A model generated the notes under the pieces. The model was not told the DNA's origin and did not search any database. It saw only the letters and a program-made list of their open reading frames with translations. A stretch of 64,000 nucleotides of DNA from CAVTWJ01 sp964525605 (GTDB lineage Bacteria; Oederibacteriota; Muellerivitia; Muellerivitales; Muellerivitaceae). The translations under genes were made by a program, and so were the position numbers. Positions 7,799 through 16,153 of the stretch are shown piece after piece (within the stretch, counting starts at the first letter, position 1; each line of letters starts with the position of its first letter). The DNA lies in the NCBI GenBank assembly GCA_964525605.1, contig CAZGKT010000007.1, forward strand, positions 1-64,000, written 5' to 3'.

Positions 7799-9682
7799 TT
7801 GTTGCCTTCCTCGCATCCTCGGCTTCATTCCGAAACACCCAAACCCAACCGTCCCCTTATGGTTTATGACGGGGATTGCGGTTTTTGCCGCCTTTGGATC
7901 AAACGTTGGCGCTTGCTTACCGGGGAAAAGGTGGATTACCGACCCTACCAGGAAACAGCGGCCCAATACCCCGAAATCTCTTTGGAGCGATTTCAAGTCT
8001 CGGTCCAATTGATCGAGCCCGATGGCAGGGTTTCCTCCGGGGCCCTGGCGGTTTGCAGGGGCCTTTCCTTCCGGCAGGGATTGGGTTGGATGACCCGGGC
8101 TTATGATGGGGTTCCGGGTTTCGCTTTCGTTTCTGAAAAAGCCTATGCCTTTGTTGCCGCCCACCGAGGCTGGTTTTCCAGGGCCGGTTCCTGCGGGTTG
8201 GCTTCTGCGGATGAGAAGCCCAGCTACCGGATTTCCCGCTGGTTCTTCGTCAAGATGTTGGCCCTGGCCTTTCTGATCGCTTTTCTTTCCTTAGGTTCCC
8301 AGGTGGATGGCCTGATCGGAAGCACAGGCCTCCTACCTGTTTCTGATTTTCTCGCCGAGGTTCATCGACAGGCCGGACCCTCGGCCCTTTTCCAACTGCC
8401 CACCCTTTGCTGGTTGAGCAGTAGCGATGTCTTTTTGCGTTGGCTTTGCGGGGCGGGGGCGGTTCTTTCCGTCGCCCTTTTGCTGGATATCGCTCCGGCC
8501 CTTTGTCTTTTCCTCCTGTGGCTTTTTTATCTTTCCCTGGTGAAAGTCGGTCAGGATTTTTTGAACTTCCAGTGGGACATCCTATTGTTGGAAGCGGCAT
8601 TACTGGCCTTGCTGGCTTCACCCCTGGCGCTGAAACCCGGTTCGACGGCCAAAGGTGATCCGCCGCCCCTGATGCTTTTCCTGTTCCAGTGGCTCTTGTT
8701 CCGCCTCATCTTCTGCGCCGGGGTGGTGAAGTTATCCAGCGGGGACGCCTCCTGGCACCATCTGACCGCCCTTTGTTTTCACTACCACACCCAACCCCTG
8801 CCGACTCCCTTGGCCTGGTTCATGGACGGTCTTCCTTCATGGTTCCAACAGCTTTCCTGTGCTTTCGTGTTTTTCACCGAGCTGGCCGTGCCCTTCGCCC
8901 TCTGGGGCCCCCGTCGACTCAAGCCCTACGCCTTCGGTTTTTGGCTTGTTTTGCAGGTCTTGATCGCGCTAACGGGCAATTACTGTTTCTTCAACTGGGT
9001 TTCGGCCGGACTGGGTCTTTTCTTTCTCGAGGATGCCGCCTGGCCGGGAGCTGTTCGGCGCTTATTTGACTCAACCGCGAACAAGGAAAAAACGAAAAGA
9101 ACCCGAACATGGCCGCGGTGGATTCAGGCTCTTTACCTGGCGCTGGTTTTGATTCTCAGCTCCATGCAGATCGTTTTCTCCTTCAAAATTCCGGTGGCCT
9201 GGCCCGCGCCCCTGGCGGCGCTTTATGACGCCACGGCTCCTTTTGGGATCGTGAATGGTTACGGACTTTTCGCAGTCATGACCACCGACCGGCCCGAAAT
9301 TATTTTGGAGGGAAGCGACGACGGTAAGGTTTGGAAACCCTATACCTTCAAGTACAAGCCCGGCGACCTGCAAATACCCCCCCATTGGTCGGCTCCCTTC
9401 CAACCCCGATTGGATTGGCAGATGTGGTTCGCGGCCCTGGGTACTTACAGGGAAAATCCCTGGTTTCTTTCCCTGGCAGCGGCCCTTCTGCGCGGTAACG
9501 AAGGGGTTTTGAAACTGATGGATTTGAACCCCTTTCCAAATAGTCCTCCCCGATTTTTACGGGCATCCCTTTATGATTACCTGTTCACCACCGCAAAGGA
9601 AAAAGCTGAGACCGGGGCCTGGTGGGCGAGGGAGAAGAAGGGGCTATACTGTCCCATCCTTTCCTTGAGGCAAAAACCCTGA
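7799..9682 (+). CDS. DCC-type thioredoxin-fold domain fused to lipase maturation factor-like membrane domain
   Basis: Residues about 18-125 form a DCC/DUF393 domain with the DGDCGFC redox motif (24-30), a thiol-disulfide oxidoreductase-like fold. Residues about 145-600 match the lipase maturation factor (LMF) family: many helices, FLNFQWDILLLE, then FRLIFCAGVVKLSSGD and a C-terminal soluble part. In animals LMF1 helps fold lipases in the ER; bacterial members are common but poorly studied. The fusion suggests membrane-linked thiol chemistry or protein folding. TTG start with GGAG (7786-7789) upstream; a second TTG follows directly. Confidence 0.85.
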   Translation: MLPSSHPRLHSETPKPNRPLMVYDGDCGFCRLWIKRWRLLTGEKVDYRPYQETAAQYPEISLERFQVSVQLIEPDGRVSSGALAVCRGLSFRQGLGWMTRAYDGVPGFAFVSEKAYAFVAAHRGWFSRAGSCGLASADEKPSYRISRWFFVKMLALAFLIAFLSLGSQVDGLIGSTGLLPVSDFLAEVHRQAGPSALFQLPTLCWLSSSDVFLRWLCGAGAVLSVALLLDIAPALCLFLLWLFYLSLVKVGQDFLNFQWDILLLEAALLALLASPLALKPGSTAKGDPPPLMLFLFQWLLFRLIFCAGVVKLSSGDASWHHLTALCFHYHTQPLPTPLAWFMDGLPSWFQQLSCAFVFFTELAVPFALWGPRRLKPYAFGFWLVLQVLIALTGNYCFFNWVSAGLGLFFLEDAAWPGAVRRLFDSTANKEKTKRTRTWPRWIQALYLALVLILSSMQIVFSFKIPVAWPAPLAALYDATAPFGIVNGYGLFAVMTTDRPEIILEGSDDGKVWKPYTFKYKPGDLQIPPHWSAPFQPRLDWQMWFAALGTYRENPWFLSLAAALLRGNEGVLKLMDLNPFPNSPPRFLRASLYDYLFTTAKEKAETGAWWAREKKGLYCPILSLRQKP

Positions 9683-9715
9683 TGGCTGTTCTGGAATCAA
9701 ATTAAACTTGGAGGC

Positions 9716-10042
9716 ATGGAACTGATGGATTTAAAAGTGTTGGCTGTCCTTGTTTTGGCCGCTGGTTTGGAATCGGGCGGGGACGCCCTGGTTCGCTGGG
9801 GTTTAAAATCGGGAAGAATTGCGGGGTTTTTGCTCGGCGCGGGGGTATTATTTCTATATGGAATCACGGTCAACCTGCCCAAGTGGGATTTCGGGCAGTT
9901 GTTAGGCGTTTATATCGCGTTATTCTTTATTGTCGCCCAGCTGTTAGGCGTTTTTGTTTTCGGCGAATCCATCCCTCCTTCCCGCTGGATAGGCGGAGCC
10001 TTGGTGGTGGCGGGCGGTATCTGGATGACGGTTGGAAAATAA
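9716..10042 (+). CDS. Small EamA/DMT-like membrane protein
   Basis: A 108-residue hydrophobic protein with four predicted helices, ending SRWIGGALVVAGGIWMTVGK. The layout (acidic residue in helix 1 region, GES then P, final Gly-rich helix) resembles half-size drug/metabolite transporter superfamily members. These act as dimers moving small molecules, but substrate is unknown. A good ribosome site (TTGGAGG) precedes the ATG. It lies 33 bases after the LMF gene and 15 bases before the next gene, so all may be one transcript. Confidence 0.65.
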   Translation: MELMDLKVLAVLVLAAGLESGGDALVRWGLKSGRIAGFLLGAGVLFLYGITVNLPKWDFGQLLGVYIALFFIVAQLLGVFVFGESIPPSRWIGGALVVAGGIWMTVGK

Positions 10043-10057
10043 GGGAGTCGTCACGAC

Positions 10058-10873
10058 ATGAAATGCCCGACGTGCGGTTTTCAAAATCCCGAATCCAGGT
10101 TGGACTGCGAGTATTGCGGGCTGGTTTTTGCCAAATGGAAGGCCAAGCAGGAGGCCGCTCAAAAGGCGGCTGAAGCCAAAACCGAGCCCCCCCCGGCGAC
10201 GGCGGCACCGGTTTCGTCCCTCATTCAGGACCCGGAACTCCGAAACCAATCCATTCCCGATAAGCCGGAGCCGCAGACGGATTCTTTTCCAAACCCCCAG
10301 AGAATTTTTGAGCTCCTGGGGTCTCTTTATCTTCAGCGTAACAGCGGGGGGGTATGGCTTTATTTTCCCTGGGGTTTTATCGGGCACGGTTACGCTGTGG
10401 ATTCTCCCGAGCTTCTTGATCGGATCAGGAGAATGGAAACCCTATTCAGCCTTTTTCAACTTTCCGTGATCACCATGCTGGGTTTATTGACCAGCTCGGT
10501 GCATTTTTACCACCTTGATGCCCCAAACCCCTGGTTTTGGATGTTAATTGTGTACTTACTTTCCATTTACAGCTGGTTTTACTATCAATCGAGACAGCTG
10601 ACGATGGATTTACCCCTGACCCGAAGGCGTTTCAACGATAAGCATTATCTTCTCCGGTTATTTTCCTGCTTTAACCGCGTGACGCTTTTGAGCGCTGAAT
10701 CGATTACGCTTCTGGTGACCCTGACGGGTATCTGGGCTTTTTCCTCGAATAAATTGTTCCTGATGGTTGGGGACTCGGCGGATTTTCTGGGCTGGCTCTG
10801 GGTCGGCTTTTCGCTGGGTGGGTTTGTCCTGTCCTGTTTTATATTTTATTTTCAGAAATCCGTCCCGCCTTGA
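10058..10873 (+). CDS. Zinc-ribbon membrane protein of unknown function
   Basis: The N-terminus holds a paired-Cys zinc ribbon (CPTCGF at 3-8, CEYCGLVFAKW at about 17-27), followed by a Lys/Glu/Ala/Pro-rich linker and a C-terminal half with four membrane helices (about 130-265). Zinc-ribbon plus membrane arrangements are frequent in uncharacterised bacterial proteins; no enzymatic motif is visible. Its stop overlaps the start of the methyltransferase gene (TTGA), so the two are translationally coupled. Confidence 0.65.
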   Translation: MKCPTCGFQNPESRLDCEYCGLVFAKWKAKQEAAQKAAEAKTEPPPATAAPVSSLIQDPELRNQSIPDKPEPQTDSFPNPQRIFELLGSLYLQRNSGGVWLYFPWGFIGHGYAVDSPELLDRIRRMETLFSLFQLSVITMLGLLTSSVHFYHLDAPNPWFWMLIVYLLSIYSWFYYQSRQLTMDLPLTRRRFNDKHYLLRLFSCFNRVTLLSAESITLLVTLTGIWAFSSNKLFLMVGDSADFLGWLWVGFSLGGFVLSCFIFYFQKSVPP

Positions 10874-11526
10874 GCCAGGGCTTGTTTCAGAAAGATTACT
10901 GGGAACGAAAAGACCTGACGGACCGGAGGCCCCCCGGCCATCCGGTGGTGCGTCACTACGCGCTTTCCAAGATTAAAGAAATCCAAAGCACACTTCAGAT
11001 CACCCCGGGGCAAAGGATTCTGGATGTGGGTTGCGGGAACGGATTTTTTTCAAAACCTTTCAGCGAATTATGCCCGACCGTAGGCGTGGATTACTCCTCC
11101 CGGATGCTTCAAACCAATCCCGTGTCGATGAAGGCCGGGATGGACGCCAATCGACTTGCTTTCCAGGACATGTCTTTCGACGTCGTTTTTTGCCATGCCC
11201 TATTGCATCACGTGGAAGACCCGAGCCGGGTGCTTTCCGAAATGCGCCGGGTCAGCCGCAAGTATGTGGTGGTGATGGAGCCGAACCGGGCCAATCCCCT
11301 GATGTGGTTGTTTTCGGCCCTGGTGCCCGAGGAACGCGCCGCCTTGAATTTTTCGCTGGGTTATTTAAGGGACCTGCTTGAGAAGAATCGGCTCAAGGTC
11401 GTGGATGCTTTTTCTCACGGATGGATCGTGCCGAACAAGACCCACGGGTTCCTTCTTCCTTTGCTGAAGCCTCTGGATATCCGCCAGCCCTGGGGCATGA
11501 CGAATATTCTTATCGCGGAAAGATAA
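10870..11526 (+). CDS. Class I SAM-dependent methyltransferase
   Basis: Motif I for S-adenosylmethionine binding is clear (ILDVGCGNGFF, about 55-65), followed by motif II/III-like FDVVFCHALLHHVEDP typical of the UbiE/Methyltransf_11 group. The protein has 218 residues, no signal peptide and no specificity domain, so the substrate is unknown. The TTG start overlaps the previous stop. The coupling to a zinc-ribbon membrane protein is the only contextual clue. Confidence 0.85.
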   Translation: MSQGLFQKDYWERKDLTDRRPPGHPVVRHYALSKIKEIQSTLQITPGQRILDVGCGNGFFSKPFSELCPTVGVDYSSRMLQTNPVSMKAGMDANRLAFQDMSFDVVFCHALLHHVEDPSRVLSEMRRVSRKYVVVMEPNRANPLMWLFSALVPEERAALNFSLGYLRDLLEKNRLKVVDAFSHGWIVPNKTHGFLLPLLKPLDIRQPWGMTNILIAER

Positions 11527-11863
11527 GCTTGTTGGAAACCTCACTGCTGTCCAAATCCAAAAGAATTTCGAAGCAAAATATAATCAAATTCGGGAATATT
11601 TAAGTTTAAAGACGAAAGACAAGGCTAAGACCCAGATTAGCCACAGATACACGGGATGCATTGGATAGACAAAGAAGCAGTTTTTAATATTTGTGGTTTA
11701 AAATCTCATGAATCCCATGCATCTGTGGCTAAAACTTATCTTGGACAGTTTTAAGGCGCCTCTAAAAATTGCTTTCTTGGCTTTGCGGGCAACCCAGAAT
11801 AAAGCCTTTCTTTGTGTCTTGGTGTCTTTGTGTTGGATTTTTAGATGCTCCCTATGACGGTCT
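11527..11863. other. Gene-free stretch with palindromic repeat remnants
   Basis: This 337-bp gap holds no supported gene. It contains one palindromic repeat element (11636-11734) and, at 11806-11835, a CTTTGTGTCTTGGTGTCTTT segment that resembles one arm of the same wider family. The rest is A/T-rich without a recognisable terminator. Confidence 0.6.
11636..11734. repeat. Palindromic intergenic repeat, CCACAGAT-type
   Basis: Left arm TTAGCCACAGATACACGGGA (from 11637) is repeated in reverse complement as the right arm ending CATCTGTGGCTAAAA (to 11734), with mismatches. The arms are about 25 bases and flank a 45-base A/T-rich centre, so a transcript would form a long imperfect hairpin. It belongs to the same style of element as those at 16168-16299 and 21087-21175, which have ACCGCAGAGACGCGGAG arms. 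No coding capacity. Confidence 0.7.
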
Positions 11864-12529
11864 TCAAGCCTTAACATTTTCCACTCGTTCCAATAGCTCT
11901 CCTAAAGGCAGGTCGGCCATCGATTCGATGCGATGGTCCGCGTGGGCCAGATCCAGGCGGATCGTGATGGAGTTGGGAACGGCCACACAGAAAAGTTCCG
12001 CCGCCTGGGCGGCCCGGATGCCGTTGGGGGAATCCTCAAAGGCCAGCGCCTCATCCGGTTTTTCCCCGAGGGCTTCCAGCGCGGAAAGGTAAAGTTCCGG
12101 GTGGGGCTTTACCTGCTTCACGTCATCTGCGGTACGGATGACCCGGAAATAATCCCTCAGCTGAAGCCGTTCCAGGTGGCCTTCCACCCAATCCCGATGG
12201 GAACTGGATGCGACAGCCAGGGACAGGCCCAAACGGTTGGATTCCTTCAAATAATCCAGCACGCCTTTGCGAGGTTTCATGTCCCGGAGAAGTTCCTGAT
12301 ACCGGCTTTGATGTCGGTTTTTGATTTCTTCCCGAGGAAGTAACTTTCCGGCTTTTTTTTCCAGGTCGGCGTAAACGTCGAATGCGTGGTGGGATGTGCC
12401 AATACAGGAGGCCCAATCACCGAGAGACAATTTTCCACCGTAGGAGGCGTAAATTTCTTCCCAAGCCTGGAATATCACCGTTTCGGTGTCCAGGATGAGG
12501 CCGTCAAAATCGAAGATGAGGGATTTCAT
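11864..12529 (-). CDS. HAD-superfamily phosphatase (phosphoglycolate/beta-phosphoglucomutase-like)
   Basis: A 221-residue HAD hydrolase with all four motifs: DFDGLILDTE near the start (nucleophile and acid Asp), AVASSS, KQVKPHPELY and FEDSPNGIRAA. The alpha-helical cap after motif I places it in the phosphoglycolate phosphatase/beta-phosphoglucomutase subgroup. It dephosphorylates a small sugar phosphate or isomerises one; exact substrate cannot be told. It starts with ATG at 12529 and is divergent from the livG-like gene. Confidence 0.88.
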   Translation of the reverse strand: MKSLIFDFDGLILDTETVIFQAWEEIYASYGGKLSLGDWASCIGTSHHAFDVYADLEKKAGKLLPREEIKNRHQSRYQELLRDMKPRKGVLDYLKESNRLGLSLAVASSSHRDWVEGHLERLQLRDYFRVIRTADDVKQVKPHPELYLSALEALGEKPDEALAFEDSPNGIRAAQAAELFCVAVPNSITIRLDLAHADHRIESMADLPLGELLERVENVKA

Positions 12530-12654
12530 GGGGCGGGATTCTACCAGCGGGGGTGTGAAAGTCCAACCTTTCGGTCCGTGTATTTTCGGACGGCAAAGGG
12601 GGGAGACAAATAAGCCGCTTGGGATAAACTAAGGCCTCATAACTTTTTCGCGGG

Positions 12655-13449
12655 GTGACTTTGATTCAAAAACAAGACGGCCGGGAAATGGTATTGGATG
12701 TCGAAAACGTTACGCTGGCCTTTGGCGGGCTGGTGGCAGTGGATAATTTTTCCCTGACCCTTTACGTGGGCGAGCTTGCGGGGCTCATCGGGCCCAACGG
12801 GGCGGGGAAGACCACGGTTTTCAATCTGCTTTCGGGCATTTACCGCCCCGTGGCGGGCGATATCCGTTTGAACGGCCACTCGCTTTTGGGTCTCAAACCC
12901 CACCAGATCACGCATCGGGGGCTGGTGCGGACCTTTCAGAACATCCGCCTTTTCAAGGAACTCACGGTGGAGGCCAACATTCAGGTAGCCTTTCACCACC
13001 AGAACCCCTACGGACTTCCCGCCGCACTGCTTCATACGAAAAAGTTCAGGGACCTGGAAGACCAATTTTCCAGGGAAACCCAGCGTCTCATGGAAGTCAT
13101 GGAAATGACCCATCGAATCGGCACCTTGGCCGGCGCCCTACCTTATGGAGACCAGAAAAAGTTGGAAATCGCGAGGGCTCTGGCGACCGGAGCCAAGGTT
13201 CTGCTGTTGGACGAGCCGGCGGCGGGAATGAACCCCCAGGAAACCCTCTGGCTGACCCGGGTGATCCGTAAAATCCGGGAGGAATTCAAGTTGTCCATCC
13301 TTCTCATCGAACACGACATGAAGGTGGTGATGGGAATTTGCGAACGCATCCACGTGATGGACCACGGGGTCAAGATTGCCGAGGGAACCCCGAAGGAAAT
13401 CCAAAACGAGCCCAAAGTGATCGAGGCGTATTTGGGAAAAAAGAAATGA
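12655..13449 (+). CDS. livG: Branched-chain amino acid-type ABC transporter ATPase LivG
   Basis: ABC ATPase with Walker A GPNGAGKTT, the LivG-type signature LPYGDQKKLEIARAL, Walker B VLLLDEPAAG and the H-loop LIEHDMKVV. The long insert after the Q-loop (FQNIRLFKELTV...) is characteristic of LivG. The frame opens at GTG 12655, but family members usually begin about where ATG 12688 (MVLDVENVTLAFGG) lies, so the shorter start may be right. Its stop overlaps livF. No permease or binding-protein gene adjoins it. Confidence 0.9.
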   Translation: MTLIQKQDGREMVLDVENVTLAFGGLVAVDNFSLTLYVGELAGLIGPNGAGKTTVFNLLSGIYRPVAGDIRLNGHSLLGLKPHQITHRGLVRTFQNIRLFKELTVEANIQVAFHHQNPYGLPAALLHTKKFRDLEDQFSRETQRLMEVMEMTHRIGTLAGALPYGDQKKLEIARALATGAKVLLLDEPAAGMNPQETLWLTRVIRKIREEFKLSILLIEHDMKVVMGICERIHVMDHGVKIAEGTPKEIQNEPKVIEAYLGKKK

Positions 13450-14168
13450 CTTCTCCCTTACTCGAAATAAACAACCTGAGCGTTTATTACGACGCCATCC
13501 AGGCGTTAAGGGGCGTCCATCTTTCCGTGGAGGAAGGGGCCATTGTCAGCTTGATCGGGGCCAATGGGGCGGGAAAGTCCACCGTCTTAAGAGCGGTTTC
13601 GGGACTAAAACGACCCTCCTCCGGAAACGTTTTTTTTCAGGGGGAAAACACGGCAAAAGTCCCGCCCCATCAATTAGTCCAGAAGGGGATCGTCCAATGC
13701 CCGGAAGGCCGGGGGATTTTTCCCAACCTGACGGTTTTGGAAAACCTGGACCTGGGGGCATTTGTTCGCAAAGACAAGGCGGAAATCCGAAAAGACCTTG
13801 AACATGTTTATTCCCTTTTTCCCCGGCTCCAGGAAAGGCGTGTTCAATCGGCCGGGACCCTTTCGGGCGGGGAACAGCAGATGTTGGCCATTGGACGGGC
13901 CCTGATGGCTCGGCCCCAGTTACTGCTCCTGGATGAACCCTCGCTGGGTTTGGCGCCCCAGGTGATCGAGCTGATTTTTGAGATCATTCAAAAAATTAAC
14001 AGCGAAGGCACCACCATTCTTCTGGTGGAACAAAACGCCCAACTGGCTTTAGAAATTTCAAGTTATGCCTATGTTCTTGAAACGGGCTCCATTCTTTTGG
14101 AAGGAAAGGCCGAACAAGTTCTGGCGAATCCCAAGGTGAAAGAAGCCTATCTGGGAGAAATGATTTAG
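13446..14168 (+). CDS. livF: Branched-chain amino acid-type ABC transporter ATPase LivF
   Basis: A 240-residue ABC ATPase from ATG 13446, which overlaps the livG stop by 4 bp (ATGA). Walker A GANGAGKST, signature LSGGEQQMLAIGRAL, Walker B LLLLDEPSLGLAP and a LVEQNAQLALEIS tail are all LivF-type. LivF and LivG form the nucleotide-binding pair of an importer for branched-chain amino acids, amides or urea. The usual livK-livH-livM genes are absent here, so the partners must be elsewhere. Confidence 0.92.
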   Translation: MTSPLLEINNLSVYYDAIQALRGVHLSVEEGAIVSLIGANGAGKSTVLRAVSGLKRPSSGNVFFQGENTAKVPPHQLVQKGIVQCPEGRGIFPNLTVLENLDLGAFVRKDKAEIRKDLEHVYSLFPRLQERRVQSAGTLSGGEQQMLAIGRALMARPQLLLLDEPSLGLAPQVIELIFEIIQKINSEGTTILLVEQNAQLALEISSYAYVLETGSILLEGKAEQVLANPKVKEAYLGEMI

Positions 14169-14190
14169 TGTTTTGGCGGTTGAAGTCTGG

Positions 14191-14219
14191 TTGCGGGTTA
14201 TCATTTCCTAGAATATGAT
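14191..14219 (+). promoter_or_regulatory. Candidate sigma-70-type promoter of the TPR gene
   Basis: TTGCGG (14191-14196) and TATGAT (14214-14219) are spaced by 17 bases, 25 bases before the TPR gene start. The -10 matches consensus at 5 of 6 bases; the -35 at 3 of 6. The organism's sigma factor preferences are unknown. Confidence 0.4.
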
Positions 14220-14243
14220 TTACTCATTAAGAGGAACTGAAAT

Positions 14244-14657
14244 ATGCGAAATTTGAGGATCGGTCTCATTGGGAAATTATTATTTATTTTTTTGGTAGCG
14301 GCCTATTTTTTAACTCCAACCACTCTATGCGCCCAGCAGCATGCCCCCGACTTTGTGAGGATGGGAACCCAGGCTTTTCATAACAAGCAGTTCGACATGG
14401 CCATTTCCTACTACAATTCGGCTCTAGACGAGAACGTCGATTACTGGCCCGCCTACCAGGCTCTGGGAACCGTTTACTACTACAAAAAAAACTACAAGGA
14501 AGCCGAGAAAGATTTCGAAAAGGCGTTGGAGCTGAACCCCGACAGCGCGCCCCTGCGTAAGTTCGTGAACGCATTGAGAGCTTATCTGCACATGCCCGCC
14601 TTGCCCGCCCCTACCCCGACGCCGGTTTTTACCATGCCCCAGGCGGTGAATCCCTAG
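14244..14657 (+). CDS. Exported small TPR protein
   Basis: A signal peptide (residues 1-29, ending TLCAQ) leads to about two and a half tetratricopeptide repeats: AFHNKQFDMAISYYNSALDE, WPAYQALGTVYYYKKNYKEA and the EKDFEKALELNPDSA unit. It ends in a Pro/Thr tail (APTPTPVFTM). TPRs mediate protein contacts; in the periplasm such small proteins often assist assembly. AGAGGA lies 9 bases before the ATG. It precedes the resB-ccsA genes by 80 bp and could belong to the same unit. Confidence 0.75.
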   Translation: MRNLRIGLIGKLLFIFLVAAYFLTPTTLCAQQHAPDFVRMGTQAFHNKQFDMAISYYNSALDENVDYWPAYQALGTVYYYKKNYKEAEKDFEKALELNPDSAPLRKFVNALRAYLHMPALPAPTPTPVFTMPQAVNP

Positions 14658-14737
14658 GTCTCCCAGTCCAAAACCCTTGTTTTGACCCGCGATGGCCCCC
14701 TAAGATAAGCCCCCATTTGTCTCCCGGAGGCCTTTGG

Positions 14738-16153
14738 TTGCCTGAATTCCCCAAAAAAGTATTTAAATTTCTATCCTCCCTCAAGCTGGCCGTTCCGCTT
14801 ATTTTGACCCTGGCGGTTCTGCTGGCAACGGGAACGATCGTGGAATCCCGTTCTTCCACCTGGGCCGCCAAGCATTATGTTTACTCGACCTGGTGGTTCG
14901 CGTTATTTCTGATTCTTTTGGGAACCAACGTCCTGTGTTCCGCCCTCTCCCGTTACCCCTGGAAAAAACACCAGACCGGCTTTGTCATTACCCATTCGGG
15001 CATCTTGCTCATTCTTTTGGGCTCCCTGGTCACCCAACAATTAGGAAATGACGGCCAGATCGCCCTTTCCGAGGGCGAGTCCGGGCATATATTCCAGGAA
15101 GACAAACCCACCTTTTACGCTCAGGATGGAGAGGATCCGCCTCAGGTCTTTTCCGCTCAATTCACCCTGGGGGCGCCCAACCCGGACCATCCGAAAACCT
15201 GGAAACTGGATAACGGCGGTCTGGCCATCGTGAACCAGTATTATTTCAACGCGCTGAAGAAGGTATCGGCCCAGGCCCCCGAAGAAGGTCAAAAGGGCAT
15301 CCCGGCGGTCCACGTGGTTTTAGCCAGTTCCTTCGTGAACCAGGACCAATGGTTGTTTCTGGGTGATAAGGATTATGGCCAGATCGATCTGGGCCCCGCT
15401 TCGGTGTATTTCAGGACCGTTTCCGATTGGAAGGCGAAGGTCAAGAAATCAGGGGACATGCTTCCTCCGAATGTTCTCGCGGTTTTGACGGGCCCGGCGG
15501 GATCTCTGCAGTTTCAAACCCGGCATCGGGGTGAATGGACCCAGGTTCAACCCCTGATCGTGGGGGCGGACAATTCCACCGGGTGGATGGATATGCAGTT
15601 CAAGGTGGTTGAAAAGAGGGAACAAGCGGTGCCGGAAGAACAATTCGATCCCCAGCCCCTGCCCGAACAACGTGACCCGGAACCCGCCATGCATTACGAG
15701 GTCTTGCGGGGCGCCGAACGGCACGAAGGCTGGATCGGATACCAAAGCCAGCAAAGCTTCACCCTGGGCGGCAAGTCTTTCTCGGTGGCATTCGGTCCCC
15801 GGCAGATTCCCCTTCCCTTCGGCGTGCAGCTGGTGAAATTTAACCTGGGGCTCGACCCGGGAACGGATAAACCGGCTTCCTATGCCAGCGATGTTCTCGT
15901 TCTCGATCCCGAAAAGGAAACCCAGGTTCCTACTAAGATTTTCATGAATAATCCCCTACATCGGGCTGGTTACACCCTGTTCCAGGCCAGCTATTCCAAG
16001 GACCCGGATGGAAAATACATATCGGTTTTCGCTGTAGGAAAGGATCCGGGCATCACCTTGAAATACGGCGGGGCCCTGGTCATGATTTTCGGGATTATCT
16101 TGATGTTCTGGTTCAAGAATCCCGCGTGGAAAAAAGGGGAAGCCAATGCTTAA
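14738..16153 (+). CDS. resB: ResB/Ccs1-like system II cytochrome c biogenesis protein
   Basis: A ResB-family protein: three N-terminal membrane helices (FLSSLKLAVPLILTLAVLL; WWFALFLILLGTNVLCSAL; FVITHSGILLILLGSLV), a large periplasmic domain (about 120-430) and a final helix (YGGALVMIFGIILMFWF). With CcsA it delivers and attaches haem to apocytochromes c outside the inner membrane. The frame opens at TTG 14717, but GGAGG (14726-14730) fits TTG 14738 with a 7-base spacer, giving MPEFPKKVFKFLSS. It overlaps ccsA by 8 bp. Confidence 0.88.
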   Translation: MPEFPKKVFKFLSSLKLAVPLILTLAVLLATGTIVESRSSTWAAKHYVYSTWWFALFLILLGTNVLCSALSRYPWKKHQTGFVITHSGILLILLGSLVTQQLGNDGQIALSEGESGHIFQEDKPTFYAQDGEDPPQVFSAQFTLGAPNPDHPKTWKLDNGGLAIVNQYYFNALKKVSAQAPEEGQKGIPAVHVVLASSFVNQDQWLFLGDKDYGQIDLGPASVYFRTVSDWKAKVKKSGDMLPPNVLAVLTGPAGSLQFQTRHRGEWTQVQPLIVGADNSTGWMDMQFKVVEKREQAVPEEQFDPQPLPEQRDPEPAMHYEVLRGAERHEGWIGYQSQQSFTLGGKSFSVAFGPRQIPLPFGVQLVKFNLGLDPGTDKPASYASDVLVLDPEKETQVPTKIFMNNPLHRAGYTLFQASYSKDPDGKYISVFAVGKDPGITLKYGGALVMIFGIILMFWFKNPAWKKGEANA

